Assembly (NCBI GenBank): GCA_903872785.1
Contig: CAIQLZ010000038.1
Coordinates: 1-24,307, forward strand
Direction of reading: 5' to 3'
From: Candidatus Levyibacteriota bacterium
GTDB lineage: Bacteria > Patescibacteriota > Microgenomatia > Levybacterales > UBA12049
Length of the DNA: 24,307 nucleotides
The notes under the pieces are model-generated. The model saw only the letters and a program-made list of their open reading frames with translations. It was not told the origin of the DNA and searched no databases. Of the stretch, positions 9,446 to 16,421 are shown in pieces; positions within the stretch are counted from its first letter, which is position 1; each line of letters opens with the position of its first letter. A program made the position numbers and the translations under genes.

Positions 9446-9928
9446 ATGCCAACTTTATCACAATTAAGTAAGAGAGGAAGAAAAAGAAAAATAAAAAAGA
9501 GCCGATCAGGAGCTTTAAGAAGAATTTTTAATGCAAAGGATCGGGTTTATAAGTCAACAATTTCACCTCAAAAGAGAGGGGTAGTTACTTTGGTTAAAAC
9601 AATGACTCCAAAAAAACCAAATTCGGCTCTTCGAAAGGTTGCCCGTGTCAAGCTGTCAAATAAAATGGAAGTAACAGCTTACATTATGGGAATTGGTCAT
9701 TCGCTTTCGGAACACGGAATAGTTCTTGTCCGTGGCGGAAGGGTTAAAGATTTGCCGGGCGTAAAATACCATATAGTTCGAGGTAAGTTTGATCTTTTGG
9801 GAGTTGAAGGAAGAAAAAGATCAAGAAGTAAATATGGAACCAAGAAAAATGCAATGGGAGGAGGAACACAGAGAGTGATTACAGGAGAAAAGGAAACTAC
9901 GCCGGCACCAGCAGCGCCCGCAGCCTAA
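9446..9928 (+). CDS. rpsL: 30S ribosomal protein S12, extended
   Basis: S12 lies at the decoding centre of the small subunit. The conserved core is present: SPQKRGVV, TPKKPNSALRK (streptomycin-site region) and VRGGRVKDLPGVKYH. At 160 aa it exceeds E. coli S12 (124 aa) in two places: about 13 extra residues in the N-terminal arm between KKSRSGAL and SPQKRG, and a C-terminal tail after KYGTKK ending in an Ala/Pro run (TPAPAAPAA) encoded by locally GC-rich DNA. No Shine-Dalgarno precedes the ATG. It is followed 10 nt later by rpsG. Confidence 0.96.
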   Translation: MPTLSQLSKRGRKRKIKKSRSGALRRIFNAKDRVYKSTISPQKRGVVTLVKTMTPKKPNSALRKVARVKLSNKMEVTAYIMGIGHSLSEHGIVLVRGGRVKDLPGVKYHIVRGKFDLLGVEGRKRSRSKYGTKKNAMGGGTQRVITGEKETTPAPAAPAA

Positions 9929-9938
9929 ACCTAAAAAT

Positions 9939-10412
9939 ATGAGACACAAACAAGCGCCAAAAAGAAACATAGAAGGAGACATAGTTTACGATAATAAACA
10001 AATTGCGAAGTTTATTAATTATCTGATGAAGGATGGTAAAAAAACCATTGCTCAGAATGTTTTATATCGGACATTCGATTTGATTACCAAAAAAGAGCTG
10101 GAGCCTATTGCAACTTTTGAGAAAGCACTTGATAATGTCGGTCCGAAACAGGAAGTAAAAGCAAAAAGAGTCGGAGGAGCCAATTATCAAATTCCTATGG
10201 AAGTTCGTCCCGAAAGGAGAGCGTCTTTGGCAATGCGTTGGATTGTAGATAGTGCACGTAAAAGATCAAACAAAGATTATAAAACTTTTGAAGAAAAATT
10301 AGCAGCAGAATTAATTGATGCCTTCAATGGGCAAGGTGAAGCAATTAAAAAAAGAGATTCAATTTTACGTATGGCGCAGGCGAACAGAGCCTTCGGTCAC
10401 TTCAAGTGGTAA
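9939..10412 (+). CDS. rpsG: 30S ribosomal protein S7
   Basis: S7 starts assembly of the 30S head and contacts the E-site tRNA. The 157-aa product has the normal length. It shows the early basic segment MRHKQAPKRNIEGDIVYDN, the central VRPERRASLAMRWIVDSARKR and the full C-terminus MAQANRAFGHFKW, which matches the usual FAHFRW ending. It follows rpsL by 10 nt, as in the str operon, but the next canonical gene fusA is separated from it by a convergent minus-strand cyclophilin gene. The short rpsL-rpsG gap leaves no room for the S7-binding intercistronic structure known from E. coli. Confidence 0.97.
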   Translation: MRHKQAPKRNIEGDIVYDNKQIAKFINYLMKDGKKTIAQNVLYRTFDLITKKELEPIATFEKALDNVGPKQEVKAKRVGGANYQIPMEVRPERRASLAMRWIVDSARKRSNKDYKTFEEKLAAELIDAFNGQGEAIKKRDSILRMAQANRAFGHFKW

Positions 10413-10502
10413 AACCCATAGTACTTTCTGTAACTATCCTATAATATAGATCTTCTAGTAGATTTTAATTTTAACTCTATTATTGTTTTGTTTTAGAGCT
10501 TA

Positions 10503-10533
10503 AAGGAAGAAAGATAACTAAATTTTCTTCCTT
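10503..10533. terminator. Inverted repeat between convergent rpsG and cyclophilin genes
   Basis: AAGGAAGAAA (10503-10512) and TTTCTTCCTT (10524-10533) are perfect 10-bp arms around an 11-nt loop. It lies in the 146-nt gap between two convergent genes, the expected place for a bidirectional terminator. The U-tract is short on either strand, so efficiency is uncertain. The rest of the gap has only weak AT-rich repeats. Confidence 0.55.
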
Positions 10534-10558
10534 AGAAGCAAAATGAAGAGTGAAATAG

Positions 10559-11203
10559 TTATTCAATTACAATTTCTAGGATTTTATCTCCGATTTTGAT
10601 GTTGTTTACTACGTCCATTCCTTTTGTGACGATTCCAAAATTTGTGTATTGATTGTTAAGCCAGGAAGCATCGGTTTTGGTGATGAAAAATTGAGCATCA
10701 TTGGAAATATTTATATCTTGGCCTCTGGCAACGCCCAAAGATCCAACAACAAATGGTTTATCATTTAATTCCGTAGGCATTTTTCCTCCGCCTGTACCGC
10801 TACCTAACGGATCTCCGCCCTGAATTACCCAATCTTCAACCCGATGGAAAGTTAAATTATTGTAAAATCCATTGTTAGCTTTATGGACGAAATTAGCAAC
10901 CGTATCTGGTGCGTCTTTTGAATAAAGAGTTAATTCGATATTTCCCTTGCTGGTTTTTATACTGGCCGTAATATTTTCTGTTTGTGAAGAAGGTGTAGAG
11001 GTTTTTTGTAAATTTGTATTGACAGTTTGTGTTTGGGATGATGGGGAAGAGTTTTTTGGTTGTTCAATATTTGTGATTTGAGTTGGGATCAAAATATCAA
11101 GTTTTGTTTCTTGAATTGCTGGTTTTCCTGGATTACTATTAATCACGTAAACCGTAAATAACCCAAGGAGAATTATGGCAATGATCATAATAATTTTTCC
11201 CAC
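10559..11203 (-). CDS. Membrane-anchored cyclophilin-type peptidyl-prolyl isomerase
   Basis: The enzyme isomerises Xaa-Pro bonds, here probably outside the membrane. Residues 5-22 (IMIIAIILLGLFTVYVIN) form one N-terminal membrane segment. A Ser/Thr/Gln-rich linker follows (about 25-80), then a cyclophilin domain from SIKTSKGNIELTLY to the end. Catalytic landmarks are TFHRVEDWVIQGGDPLGSGTGG, DAQFFITKTDASWL and NFGIVTKGMDVV. The Arg of FHR and the Gln of IQGGD are kept, but the positions of human CypA F60 and M61 are Trp and Val, and H126 is Tyr. The GTG start at 11203 fits a leaderless transcript from TGG-TATAAT at 11219-11211; an ATG five codons later is the alternative. Total length is 214 aa. 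Confidence 0.9.
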   Translation of the reverse strand: MGKIIMIIAIILLGLFTVYVINSNPGKPAIQETKLDILIPTQITNIEQPKNSSPSSQTQTVNTNLQKTSTPSSQTENITASIKTSKGNIELTLYSKDAPDTVANFVHKANNGFYNNLTFHRVEDWVIQGGDPLGSGTGGGKMPTELNDKPFVVGSLGVARGQDINISNDAQFFITKTDASWLNNQYTNFGIVTKGMDVVNNIKIGDKILEIVIE

Positions 11204-11210
11204 AGGGGTG

Positions 11211-11219
11211 ATTATACCA
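11211..11219 (-). promoter_or_regulatory. Extended -10 promoter of the cyclophilin gene
   Basis: TGG-TATAAT on the minus strand is a perfect extended -10 with 7 nt between it and the GTG start codon, predicting a start of transcription at or next to the first codon. No convincing -35 is seen. Confidence 0.6.
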
Positions 11220-11295
11220 TAGTCTATGTTTATGTGACGGGCTAATAAAATTAAATTGTATTTAGAATATTTACCTAGATTATAATTAGGAAATA

Positions 11296-11304
11296 TGTTA
11301 TACT
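11296..11304 (+). promoter_or_regulatory. Extended -10 promoter of fusA
   Basis: TG-T-TATACT at 11296-11304 is a good extended -10; the hexamer 17 nt upstream (TAGATT) is weak. A second TATAAT lies at 11281-11286. With the first, transcription would start near 11311, giving a leader of about 55 nt. The leader has AGGAGGG at 11317-11323, too far (43 nt) from the ATG to act as its ribosome-binding site. Confidence 0.6.
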
Positions 11305-11331
11305 AAAAATAATATCAGGAGGGTAAATTAG

Positions 11332-11354
11332 CTTCCCTTTAGCGGGAAGTTTTT
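11332..11354 (+). terminator. Terminator-like hairpin in fusA leader
   Basis: CTTCCC (11332-11337) pairs with GGGAAG (11344-11349) around a 6-nt loop, followed directly by TTTTT (11350-11354). The U-tract ends 11 nt before the fusA ATG and downstream of the fusA promoter, so it would act as an attenuator or leader structure rather than as an end-of-gene terminator. Confidence 0.6.
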
Positions 11355-11365
11355 ATTAAAAGATT

Positions 11366-13510
11366 ATGGCTGAAGATAAAAGATTAGTTGAACTAGATCA
11401 CATCAGAAATATTGGCATTATTGCCCATATTGATGCGGGAAAAACTACAACCACTGAGCGCATCTTGTATTACACAGGAAGAACTTACAAAATAGGAGAT
11501 ATTGATGAAGGTACAACAGTCATGGATTGGATGGAAGAAGAAAGAAAACGCGGTATTACAATTGTTTCTGCCGCAACAACCGCATATTGGGCACGTTCGG
11601 AAATAAACGCAATCAGCAAAGAGGACCCATGTAGAATCAATATTATTGATACTCCCGGACACGTTGATTTCACAGCAGAAGTAGAACGGTCTCTCAGAGT
11701 TTTGGACGGCGGAATTACGGTTTTAGATGCGGAAGAAGGAGTCCAGTCTCAATCCGAAACAGTTTGGAGACAAGCTGATAAATATAAAGTTCCGAGAATT
11801 TGTTTTATTAACAAAATGGACAAGCTCGGAGCTGATTTTTTGGCAACCGTCAAAAGTATCGAGGACAGACTTGGAGCAAACCCTGCAATTATGGTTTTGC
11901 CGATTGGAGCAGAAGCAACTTTCAGGGGAGTTTACGATTTATTAACTAAAAAATCCATTATTTGGTCAGGAGAAGAATTGGGAGCAAAATATACCGTTAC
12001 GGATGAAATTCCTGAGGGAATGAAAGACGAAATAGAAAAGTATAGAGCCAAACTGGTTGAAAAAATTGCGGAAACAGATGATATTTTGGTAGAAAAATAT
12101 TTGGCAGGAGAAGAAATTTCAGTCGAAGAATTGAGAAAGGCCCTAAGGCGCGCAGTCATTGCCTATAAATTAGTGCCGATTTATGCCGGATCATCCCTAA
12201 GGAATAAAGGAGTTCAGCCACTTTTGGACGCAGTTGTTGATTATCTTCCGTCTCCGGTTGATTTGGGACAAGTTAAAGGATTGAATCCAAAAACAGGCAC
12301 AGAAGAAATAAGAAAATTGGTTCCTGAAGAAGCAATGTCAGGTCTTGCCTTTAAGATTCAAAACGATCCCCATGTTGGAAAACTGACTTATTTTAGAGTT
12401 TATTCAGGTAAAGTTGTTGCAGGAACTTTTATTTTAAATACTACGAAAAACAATCAGGAAAGAGTTGGCCGATTATTATTGATGCATTCAAATCAAAGAG
12501 AAGAAATTAAAGAAGCATATGCAGGAGAAATTGTTGCGATAGTAGGACTAAAGGAGACCACCACGGGAGATACGTTATGTAGCGTAGATAAACCGATTAT
12601 TTTGGAAAAGATTTCTTTTCCGGAGCCGGTTATTTCTTTGGCAATAGAACCCAAGACGAAATCGGATCAGGAAAAATTGGGCTATGCGCTAAAGCGTCTG
12701 ATGGATGAAGATCCGACATTTCAAGTGAAAACAAATCATGAAACAGGACAAACAATTATTTCAGGCGTCGGTGAACTCCAGCTTGAAGTTAAAGTACACA
12801 CAATGAAATCTGATTTCGGAGTTGAAGCAAATGTCGGGGCTCCGCAAGTTGCCTACAAAGAAACCATTATTAAAGTAGCTCAAGGTGAAGGAAAATATAT
12901 TAAACAATCCGGCGGAAGAGGGCAATACGGGCATTGCCTTTTGCGGGTTGAACCAAAACCCCGCGGTGAGGGCTTTGAATTTTTAAATGAAATTAAAGGA
13001 GGAGCAATTCCTGCTACTTTTATAGGTTCAATTGAAAAAGGAGTTAAGGAAACAATGGAAAATGGAATTTTGTTGGGCTACCCGATGGTAGATATGGATG
13101 TGGCTGTTTATGACGGATCATATCATGATGTTGATTCTTCTGATATTGCTTTTAAAATTGCGGCTTCTCAGGCTCTGCAGGCTGCTACCAAAAAAGCAGG
13201 TTTAACGCTTTTAGAGCCAATTATGAAAGTTGAAGTGACGACTCCGAATGAATTTATGGGAGACGTGATTGGGGATTTATCTTCCAAAAGAGCGCAAATT
13301 TCAGGAACAGAAGAAAGAAGCAGAGCTACAATTATTTTGGCAATGGTGCCTTTATCTGAATTATCGGGATATGCGACTACTTTAAGAAGTATGTCCAAAG
13401 GAAGAGCGTCTTATTATATGGAGCCGTCTCACTATGAAGAAGTGCCAAAAAATATTCAGGAGCAAATGCTTGCTAAATCTACTTTCACCGGCCGCGTCAA
13501 CGCACAATAA
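11366..13510 (+). CDS. fusA: Translation elongation factor G
   Basis: EF-G moves tRNA and mRNA through the ribosome using GTP, and helps recycling. The GTPase motifs are AHIDAGKT (residues 20-27), RGITI (switch I), DTPGHVDF and NKMDKLGADF. The later domains show GVGELQLEVKVHTMKSDFG (the common GELHL has Gln for His), SGGRGQYGHCLLRVEP in domain IV, and a domain V end with ELSGYATTLRSMSKGRASY. At 714 aa the length is normal. About 15 extra residues (SEINAISKEDPCR) sit between switch I and the DTPGH motif, as seen in some EF-G proteins. It has its own promoter and a structured leader. On its 3' side the expected tuf is 430 nt away, across a minus-strand gene remnant. Confidence 0.97.
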   Translation: MAEDKRLVELDHIRNIGIIAHIDAGKTTTTERILYYTGRTYKIGDIDEGTTVMDWMEEERKRGITIVSAATTAYWARSEINAISKEDPCRINIIDTPGHVDFTAEVERSLRVLDGGITVLDAEEGVQSQSETVWRQADKYKVPRICFINKMDKLGADFLATVKSIEDRLGANPAIMVLPIGAEATFRGVYDLLTKKSIIWSGEELGAKYTVTDEIPEGMKDEIEKYRAKLVEKIAETDDILVEKYLAGEEISVEELRKALRRAVIAYKLVPIYAGSSLRNKGVQPLLDAVVDYLPSPVDLGQVKGLNPKTGTEEIRKLVPEEAMSGLAFKIQNDPHVGKLTYFRVYSGKVVAGTFILNTTKNNQERVGRLLLMHSNQREEIKEAYAGEIVAIVGLKETTTGDTLCSVDKPIILEKISFPEPVISLAIEPKTKSDQEKLGYALKRLMDEDPTFQVKTNHETGQTIISGVGELQLEVKVHTMKSDFGVEANVGAPQVAYKETIIKVAQGEGKYIKQSGGRGQYGHCLLRVEPKPRGEGFEFLNEIKGGAIPATFIGSIEKGVKETMENGILLGYPMVDMDVAVYDGSYHDVDSSDIAFKIAASQALQAATKKAGLTLLEPIMKVEVTTPNEFMGDVIGDLSSKRAQISGTEERSRATIILAMVPLSELSGYATTLRSMSKGRASYYMEPSHYEEVPKNIQEQMLAKSTFTGRVNAQ

Positions 13511-13530
13511 ATGTAGAGGATTTGAACTAG

Positions 13531-13753
13531 CTTAAAAAATATTCCGGAGAAAACAACTAACGAAAATCCTGCGACAATAGATGCGATAGGATCACTTAAA
13601 AAAGGCGTAGTGTCAAAAATTATCCAAAGCGCCTCTCCAGATCAAGATTATTCCCGCTGTTCCAAGTAAAGTAAATATCGCTCGGTGATGTAATCTCATT
13701 TTTTTTAGCTTTCCCGGAAAATTATTTCGATTTTTTCTTCTTTGTTCACTTAT
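13531..13753 (-). pseudogene. Frameshifted remnant of a small membrane protein
   Basis: On the minus strand one frame from 13753 reads ISEQRRKNRNNFPG, then MRLHHRAIFTLLGTAG and IILIWRGALDNF, and stops at a TGA. Shifting by one base near 13625-13640 restores a hydrophobic continuation, LWIIFDTTPFLSD then PIASIVAGFSLVVFSGIFF. Joined, the two halves give a protein of about 75 aa: a basic N-terminus, then two membrane segments separated by a short polar loop. The first codon in frame is ATA, so the start may also be lost, although the internal ATG at 13699 remains. LIWRG followed by a second helix resembles a small membrane protein type I associate with CPR genomes, from memory only. A sequencing or assembly error is the alternative. 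It occupies about half of the 430-nt fusA-tuf gap; the remainder holds the tuf promoter and leader. Confidence 0.5.
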
Positions 13754-13856
13754 CTAGAATACAAAGCAGAAAAAAATAAGTTAATAGCTTTTAGCCTAGA
13801 AGTTTTGTCTTTATCCTCACTTCTTGATTAGTAAATAATGAGCACATAATTGCCTC

Positions 13857-13885
13857 TTGACTGAGAAAGAAAAATATTGTATATT
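13857..13885 (+). promoter_or_regulatory. tuf promoter and leader
   Basis: TTGACT (13857-13862), a 17-nt spacer and TATATT (13880-13885) form a near-consensus promoter. Transcription would start near 13892, giving a leader of about 49 nt. AGGAGG at 13911-13916 lies 24 nt before the tuf ATG, beyond normal Shine-Dalgarno spacing, with no ATG, GTG or TTG at a suitable distance. Confidence 0.7.
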
Positions 13886-13940
13886 TAAGTTTATCCTTAA
13901 AGTAATCTTTAGGAGGATTTATTTTTAAATTTTTGGCTTT

Positions 13941-15128
13941 ATGGCAGAATCAAAAAAATACGAAAGAACAAAACCTCATGTAAATATCGGAACTATTGGA
14001 CATGTTGATCACGGAAAGACTACTTTAACTGCAGCTATTGCAACGATTCTTTCAAAGCAAGGGCTGGCAATAGCCAAAAAATACGAAGACATCGATAATG
14101 CTCCGGAAGAAAAAGCAAGGGGCGTTACTATTAATATCTCCCATATTGAATACGAGACAAAAGCCAGACATTATGCTCACATTGATGCTCCGGGTCATGC
14201 GGATTACATTAAAAACATGATTACGGGTGCAGCCCAGATGGATGGAGCAATTTTGGTAGTTTCAGCTCCCGATGGGCCAATGCCTCAAACAAGAGAGCAT
14301 ATTTTATTAGCTTATCAAGTTGGTGTTCCGGCAATTGTAGTTTTCTTAAATAAATGCGATATGGTTCAAGATGCGGAACTTTTGGATTTGGTCGAAATGG
14401 AAGTCAGAGAGCTTTTAACAAAATATAAATATCCTGGAGATAAAGTTACGATTGTCCGTGGCTCAGCCCTAAAGGCATTGGAAGGGGACGCAGAAGCGGA
14501 AAAACAAATATTAGCCTTGATGGATGCAGTTGACAAAGATATTCCAACCCCGGTCAGAGAAATAGACAAGCCATTTCTTATGCCGGTTGAAGATGTCTTT
14601 TCAATTAAAGGCCGCGGAACAGTTGTGACCGGAAGAATTGGAAGAGGAAAGATCAAAGTTAACGATCCGGTAGAAATTGTTGGAATTAGGCCAACCAAGT
14701 CAACAGTTGTAACCGGAGTAGAAATGTTTCATAAACAATTGGAAGATGGGCAAGCAGGCGATAATGTGGGACTTTTGATTCGAGGAATCGAAAAAGATGA
14801 TGTTGAAAGAGGTCAAGTTCTTGCCAAACCAGGGTCAATTACTCCTCACACAGAGTTTGAAGCAGAAGGTTATATCCTGACTAAGGAAGAAGGCGGACGT
14901 CATACTCCATTCTTTACCGGTTACAGGCCTCAATTTTACATTAGAACAACCGATGTAACCGCAGAAGTTACGCTTCCAAAGGGCGTTGAAATGGTTATGC
15001 CTGGAGATAACACAAAAATGACAGTTAAATTAATTGTTCCGGTTGCAATGGAAGAAGGGCTTAGATTTGCTATCCGCGAGGGCGGAAAAACAGTCGGAGC
15101 AGGCGTAATTTCGAAAATTATTGCTTAA
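13941..15128 (+). CDS. tuf: Translation elongation factor Tu
   Basis: EF-Tu brings aminoacyl-tRNA to the ribosomal A site as a GTP complex. The GTPase motifs are GHVDHGKT (residues 20-27), RGVTIN (switch I), DAPGHADYIKNM with the catalytic His at 86, and NKCDMV. The usual DCPGH has Ala83 instead of Cys. Domain 2 begins at VFSIKGRGTVVTGRIGRG, and domain 3 shows GGRHTPFFTGYRPQFYIRTTDVT and ends REGGKTVGAGVISKIIA. At 395 aa the length is standard. It is followed by a strong GC-rich hairpin and then, 12 nt after the U-tract, by rpsJ, the tuf-rpsJ order common in bacteria. Confidence 0.98.
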   Translation: MAESKKYERTKPHVNIGTIGHVDHGKTTLTAAIATILSKQGLAIAKKYEDIDNAPEEKARGVTINISHIEYETKARHYAHIDAPGHADYIKNMITGAAQMDGAILVVSAPDGPMPQTREHILLAYQVGVPAIVVFLNKCDMVQDAELLDLVEMEVRELLTKYKYPGDKVTIVRGSALKALEGDAEAEKQILALMDAVDKDIPTPVREIDKPFLMPVEDVFSIKGRGTVVTGRIGRGKIKVNDPVEIVGIRPTKSTVVTGVEMFHKQLEDGQAGDNVGLLIRGIEKDDVERGQVLAKPGSITPHTEFEAEGYILTKEEGGRHTPFFTGYRPQFYIRTTDVTAEVTLPKGVEMVMPGDNTKMTVKLIVPVAMEEGLRFAIREGGKTVGAGVISKIIA

Positions 15129-15149
15129 ACAATGATTTTTGACTGTTGA

Positions 15150-15171
15150 CCCCGCCAGGGCGGGGTTTTTT
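15150..15171 (+). terminator. Strong intrinsic terminator between tuf and rpsJ
   Basis: CCCCGC (15150-15155) and GCGGGG (15160-15165) flank a 4-nt loop and are followed by six T (15166-15171). This is the most GC-rich hairpin in the window. Only 12 nt remain before the rpsJ ATG, so no promoter fits between them; rpsJ must rely on read-through or on processing. It could set a high tuf to low rpsJ ratio. Confidence 0.8.
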
Positions 15172-15183
15172 GATCTTTAAAAT

Positions 15184-15492
15184 ATGGCTAAAGGAAGAAT
15201 AAGAGTACGTTTAAAAAGTTATGATGCGAGAGTAATCGATTCGTGTTGTCAACAGATTTTGGATACAGCGATACGAACCGGTGCAAAAGTCATAGGTCCA
15301 ATTCCCCTTCCAACAAAAAGATCAGTTTACGCAGTTAACAAATCTCCTTTTATAGACAAAGATGCCAGGGATCATTTTGAAATAAAAATCCACAAAAGAT
15401 TAATTGACATTATTTCTCCAACTGATAAAACAATCGACAGCTTGACCCATCTTGAACTTCCCGCAGGAGTAAACATCGAAATAAGAATGTAG
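15184..15492 (+). CDS. rpsJ: 30S ribosomal protein S10
   Basis: S10 is a head protein of the small subunit and, in other bacteria, also NusE in antitermination. The 102-aa sequence is canonical: RIRVRLKSYDARVID, IPLPTKRSVYAVNKSPFIDK, DHFEIKIHKRLIDI and the C-terminal DSLTHLELPAGVNIEIRM. It starts directly behind the terminator-like hairpin after tuf and has no visible Shine-Dalgarno. It ends in TAG, 16 nt from the stop of the convergent protease gene, and the gap has no terminator. It normally heads the rplC-rplD operon, but here that operon restarts from its own promoter about 1 kb downstream. Confidence 0.97.
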   Translation: MAKGRIRVRLKSYDARVIDSCCQQILDTAIRTGAKVIGPIPLPTKRSVYAVNKSPFIDKDARDHFEIKIHKRLIDIISPTDKTIDSLTHLELPAGVNIEIRM

Positions 15493-15508
15493 CGTTAAAT
15501 CTCTTAAT

Positions 15509-16297
15509 CTATCGTTGTGAAGGTAATGGGTTAAATCGGTTGCGTTCCTGAGCTAAATCACGTTGACAATCTTCGCAAAAATGAATGCCCCTTTTAGCTT
15601 CTTCTATAGTTTGTTTAGCCCATTCAGTAATGGACATTCCTTGCCTCATGGTACAAATATTTGTGCAGTGTAGTCCTAACTTTATTTCTATGTTTGGGCG
15701 ATTTGAATGGGGTAACTTGAACATGTGTCCGACTTCATGCCTCAATAGTCTTCTTATCATGGCTTTACGTAAATCTTCTGTAGGAATTTCAGACATAATT
15801 CTTGTTATAGATTGAATAGATGCAGCGAATTCTGAATTTGTCAAACCAAAAATATAATTTAGCAATCCGTCACGTCCCCAAGCAGTTAAGTCACGATTAA
15901 GTACAAAAACTTCCCAATGGGGTTGTTTTTGCCATGGTTCTTGATAAAAATGCTGCATTACATTATTAGCTATCAGTTGCTGTCCGTAACCGGCAACTTT
16001 TTGTAATTTCTGTTTTTTTAGCGTTTCCTCAACGTACCATTCAGGATTTAAGTATGGTCCTTGACCAAAAGCTTGGGAGCCAAAATTTACAATCTTTCTA
16101 TTCTGTCCCGAAGCAAGTAGGGCATCGGTCACACCTGCTAACGCAGCCTGAGCTTCCGCAGAGGGAACGTTTTTTGTATGCATAAAATATATTGGAACAA
16201 GATAATTGCTCCGCAATTCTTGTCTGCGTGTCATTTCACGATTGAGCACTTCCTGCTCAGGAGTTAATGGCAAAAAACGAATAGATACTTCTTTCAT
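15509..16297 (-). CDS. Archaemetzincin-like zinc metalloprotease
   Basis: Probably a zinc peptidase; substrate unknown. Near its C-terminus is HEVGHMFKLPH, then GLHCTNICTM, and 23 residues after that Met FCEDC. This follows the archaemetzincin (M54) plan: a three-His zinc site with catalytic Glu, a Cys-x-Met turn, and extra Cys pairs. Two departures are seen: the metzincin Gly of HExxHxxGxxH is Lys, and 13 residues separate the third His from the first Cys. The strand EVFVLNRDLTAWGRDGLLNY plus IFGL also resembles the segment before the catalytic helix in M54 proteins. No signal peptide or membrane segment is visible. The open frame extends to an ATG at 16336, but a TTGAAG-17-TATAAT promoter covers that region, so I place the start at the ATG at 16297 (262 aa). 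It interrupts rpsJ-rplC. Confidence 0.8.
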   Translation of the reverse strand: MKEVSIRFLPLTPEQEVLNREMTRRQELRSNYLVPIYFMHTKNVPSAEAQAALAGVTDALLASGQNRKIVNFGSQAFGQGPYLNPEWYVEETLKKQKLQKVAGYGQQLIANNVMQHFYQEPWQKQPHWEVFVLNRDLTAWGRDGLLNYIFGLTNSEFAASIQSITRIMSEIPTEDLRKAMIRRLLRHEVGHMFKLPHSNRPNIEIKLGLHCTNICTMRQGMSITEWAKQTIEEAKRGIHFCEDCQRDLAQERNRFNPLPSQR

Positions 16298-16307
16298 ATA
16301 GGCTTGC

Positions 16308-16336
16308 ATTATAGCATCGCAAAGCTCTAACTTCAA
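16308..16336 (-). promoter_or_regulatory. Promoter of the protease gene (predicted leaderless mRNA)
   Basis: On the minus strand TTGAAG (16336-16331), a 17-nt spacer ending in TGC, and TATAAT (16313-16308) form a strong promoter with an extended -10. The -10 ends 10 nt before the ATG at 16297, so the leader would be about 4 nt. This decides the start: the upstream in-frame ATG at 16336 lies inside the -35. Confidence 0.7.
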
Positions 16337-16343
16337 AATTTGA

Positions 16344-16364
16344 ATCCTGAAATAAATTCAGGAT
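16344..16364. repeat. Short palindrome, half copy of the 58-nt repeat
   Basis: ATCCTGAA (16344-16351) and TTCAGGAT (16357-16364) are perfect 8-bp arms around ATAAA. With its flanks it matches the right half of the palindrome at 19603-19660, both reading AAATAAATTCAGGATGA. It lies between the divergent protease and rplC promoters. Confidence 0.7.
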
Positions 16365-16380
16365 GATATGGAGAAATCTA

Positions 16381-16409
16381 TTGCATTCTCCACTTCCTTT
16401 GTATATAAT
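16381..16409 (+). promoter_or_regulatory. Promoter of the rplC (S10/spc) operon
   Basis: TTGCAT (16381-16386), a 17-nt spacer and a perfect TATAAT (16404-16409) predict a start near 16416 and a leader of about 110 nt. The -35 matches the consensus in only three positions, but the -10 and spacing are ideal. Confidence 0.6.
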
Positions 16410-16421
16410 TGCATTATCAAA

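Noticed and set aside
13511..13940. tRNA or other structured RNA in the fusA-tuf gap
   Set aside because: No cloverleaf or strong long stem was found; a frameshifted minus-strand coding sequence and the tuf promoter account for the gap.
15493..15508. Terminator between convergent rpsJ and the protease gene
   Set aside because: The gap is only 16 nt and has no inverted repeat.
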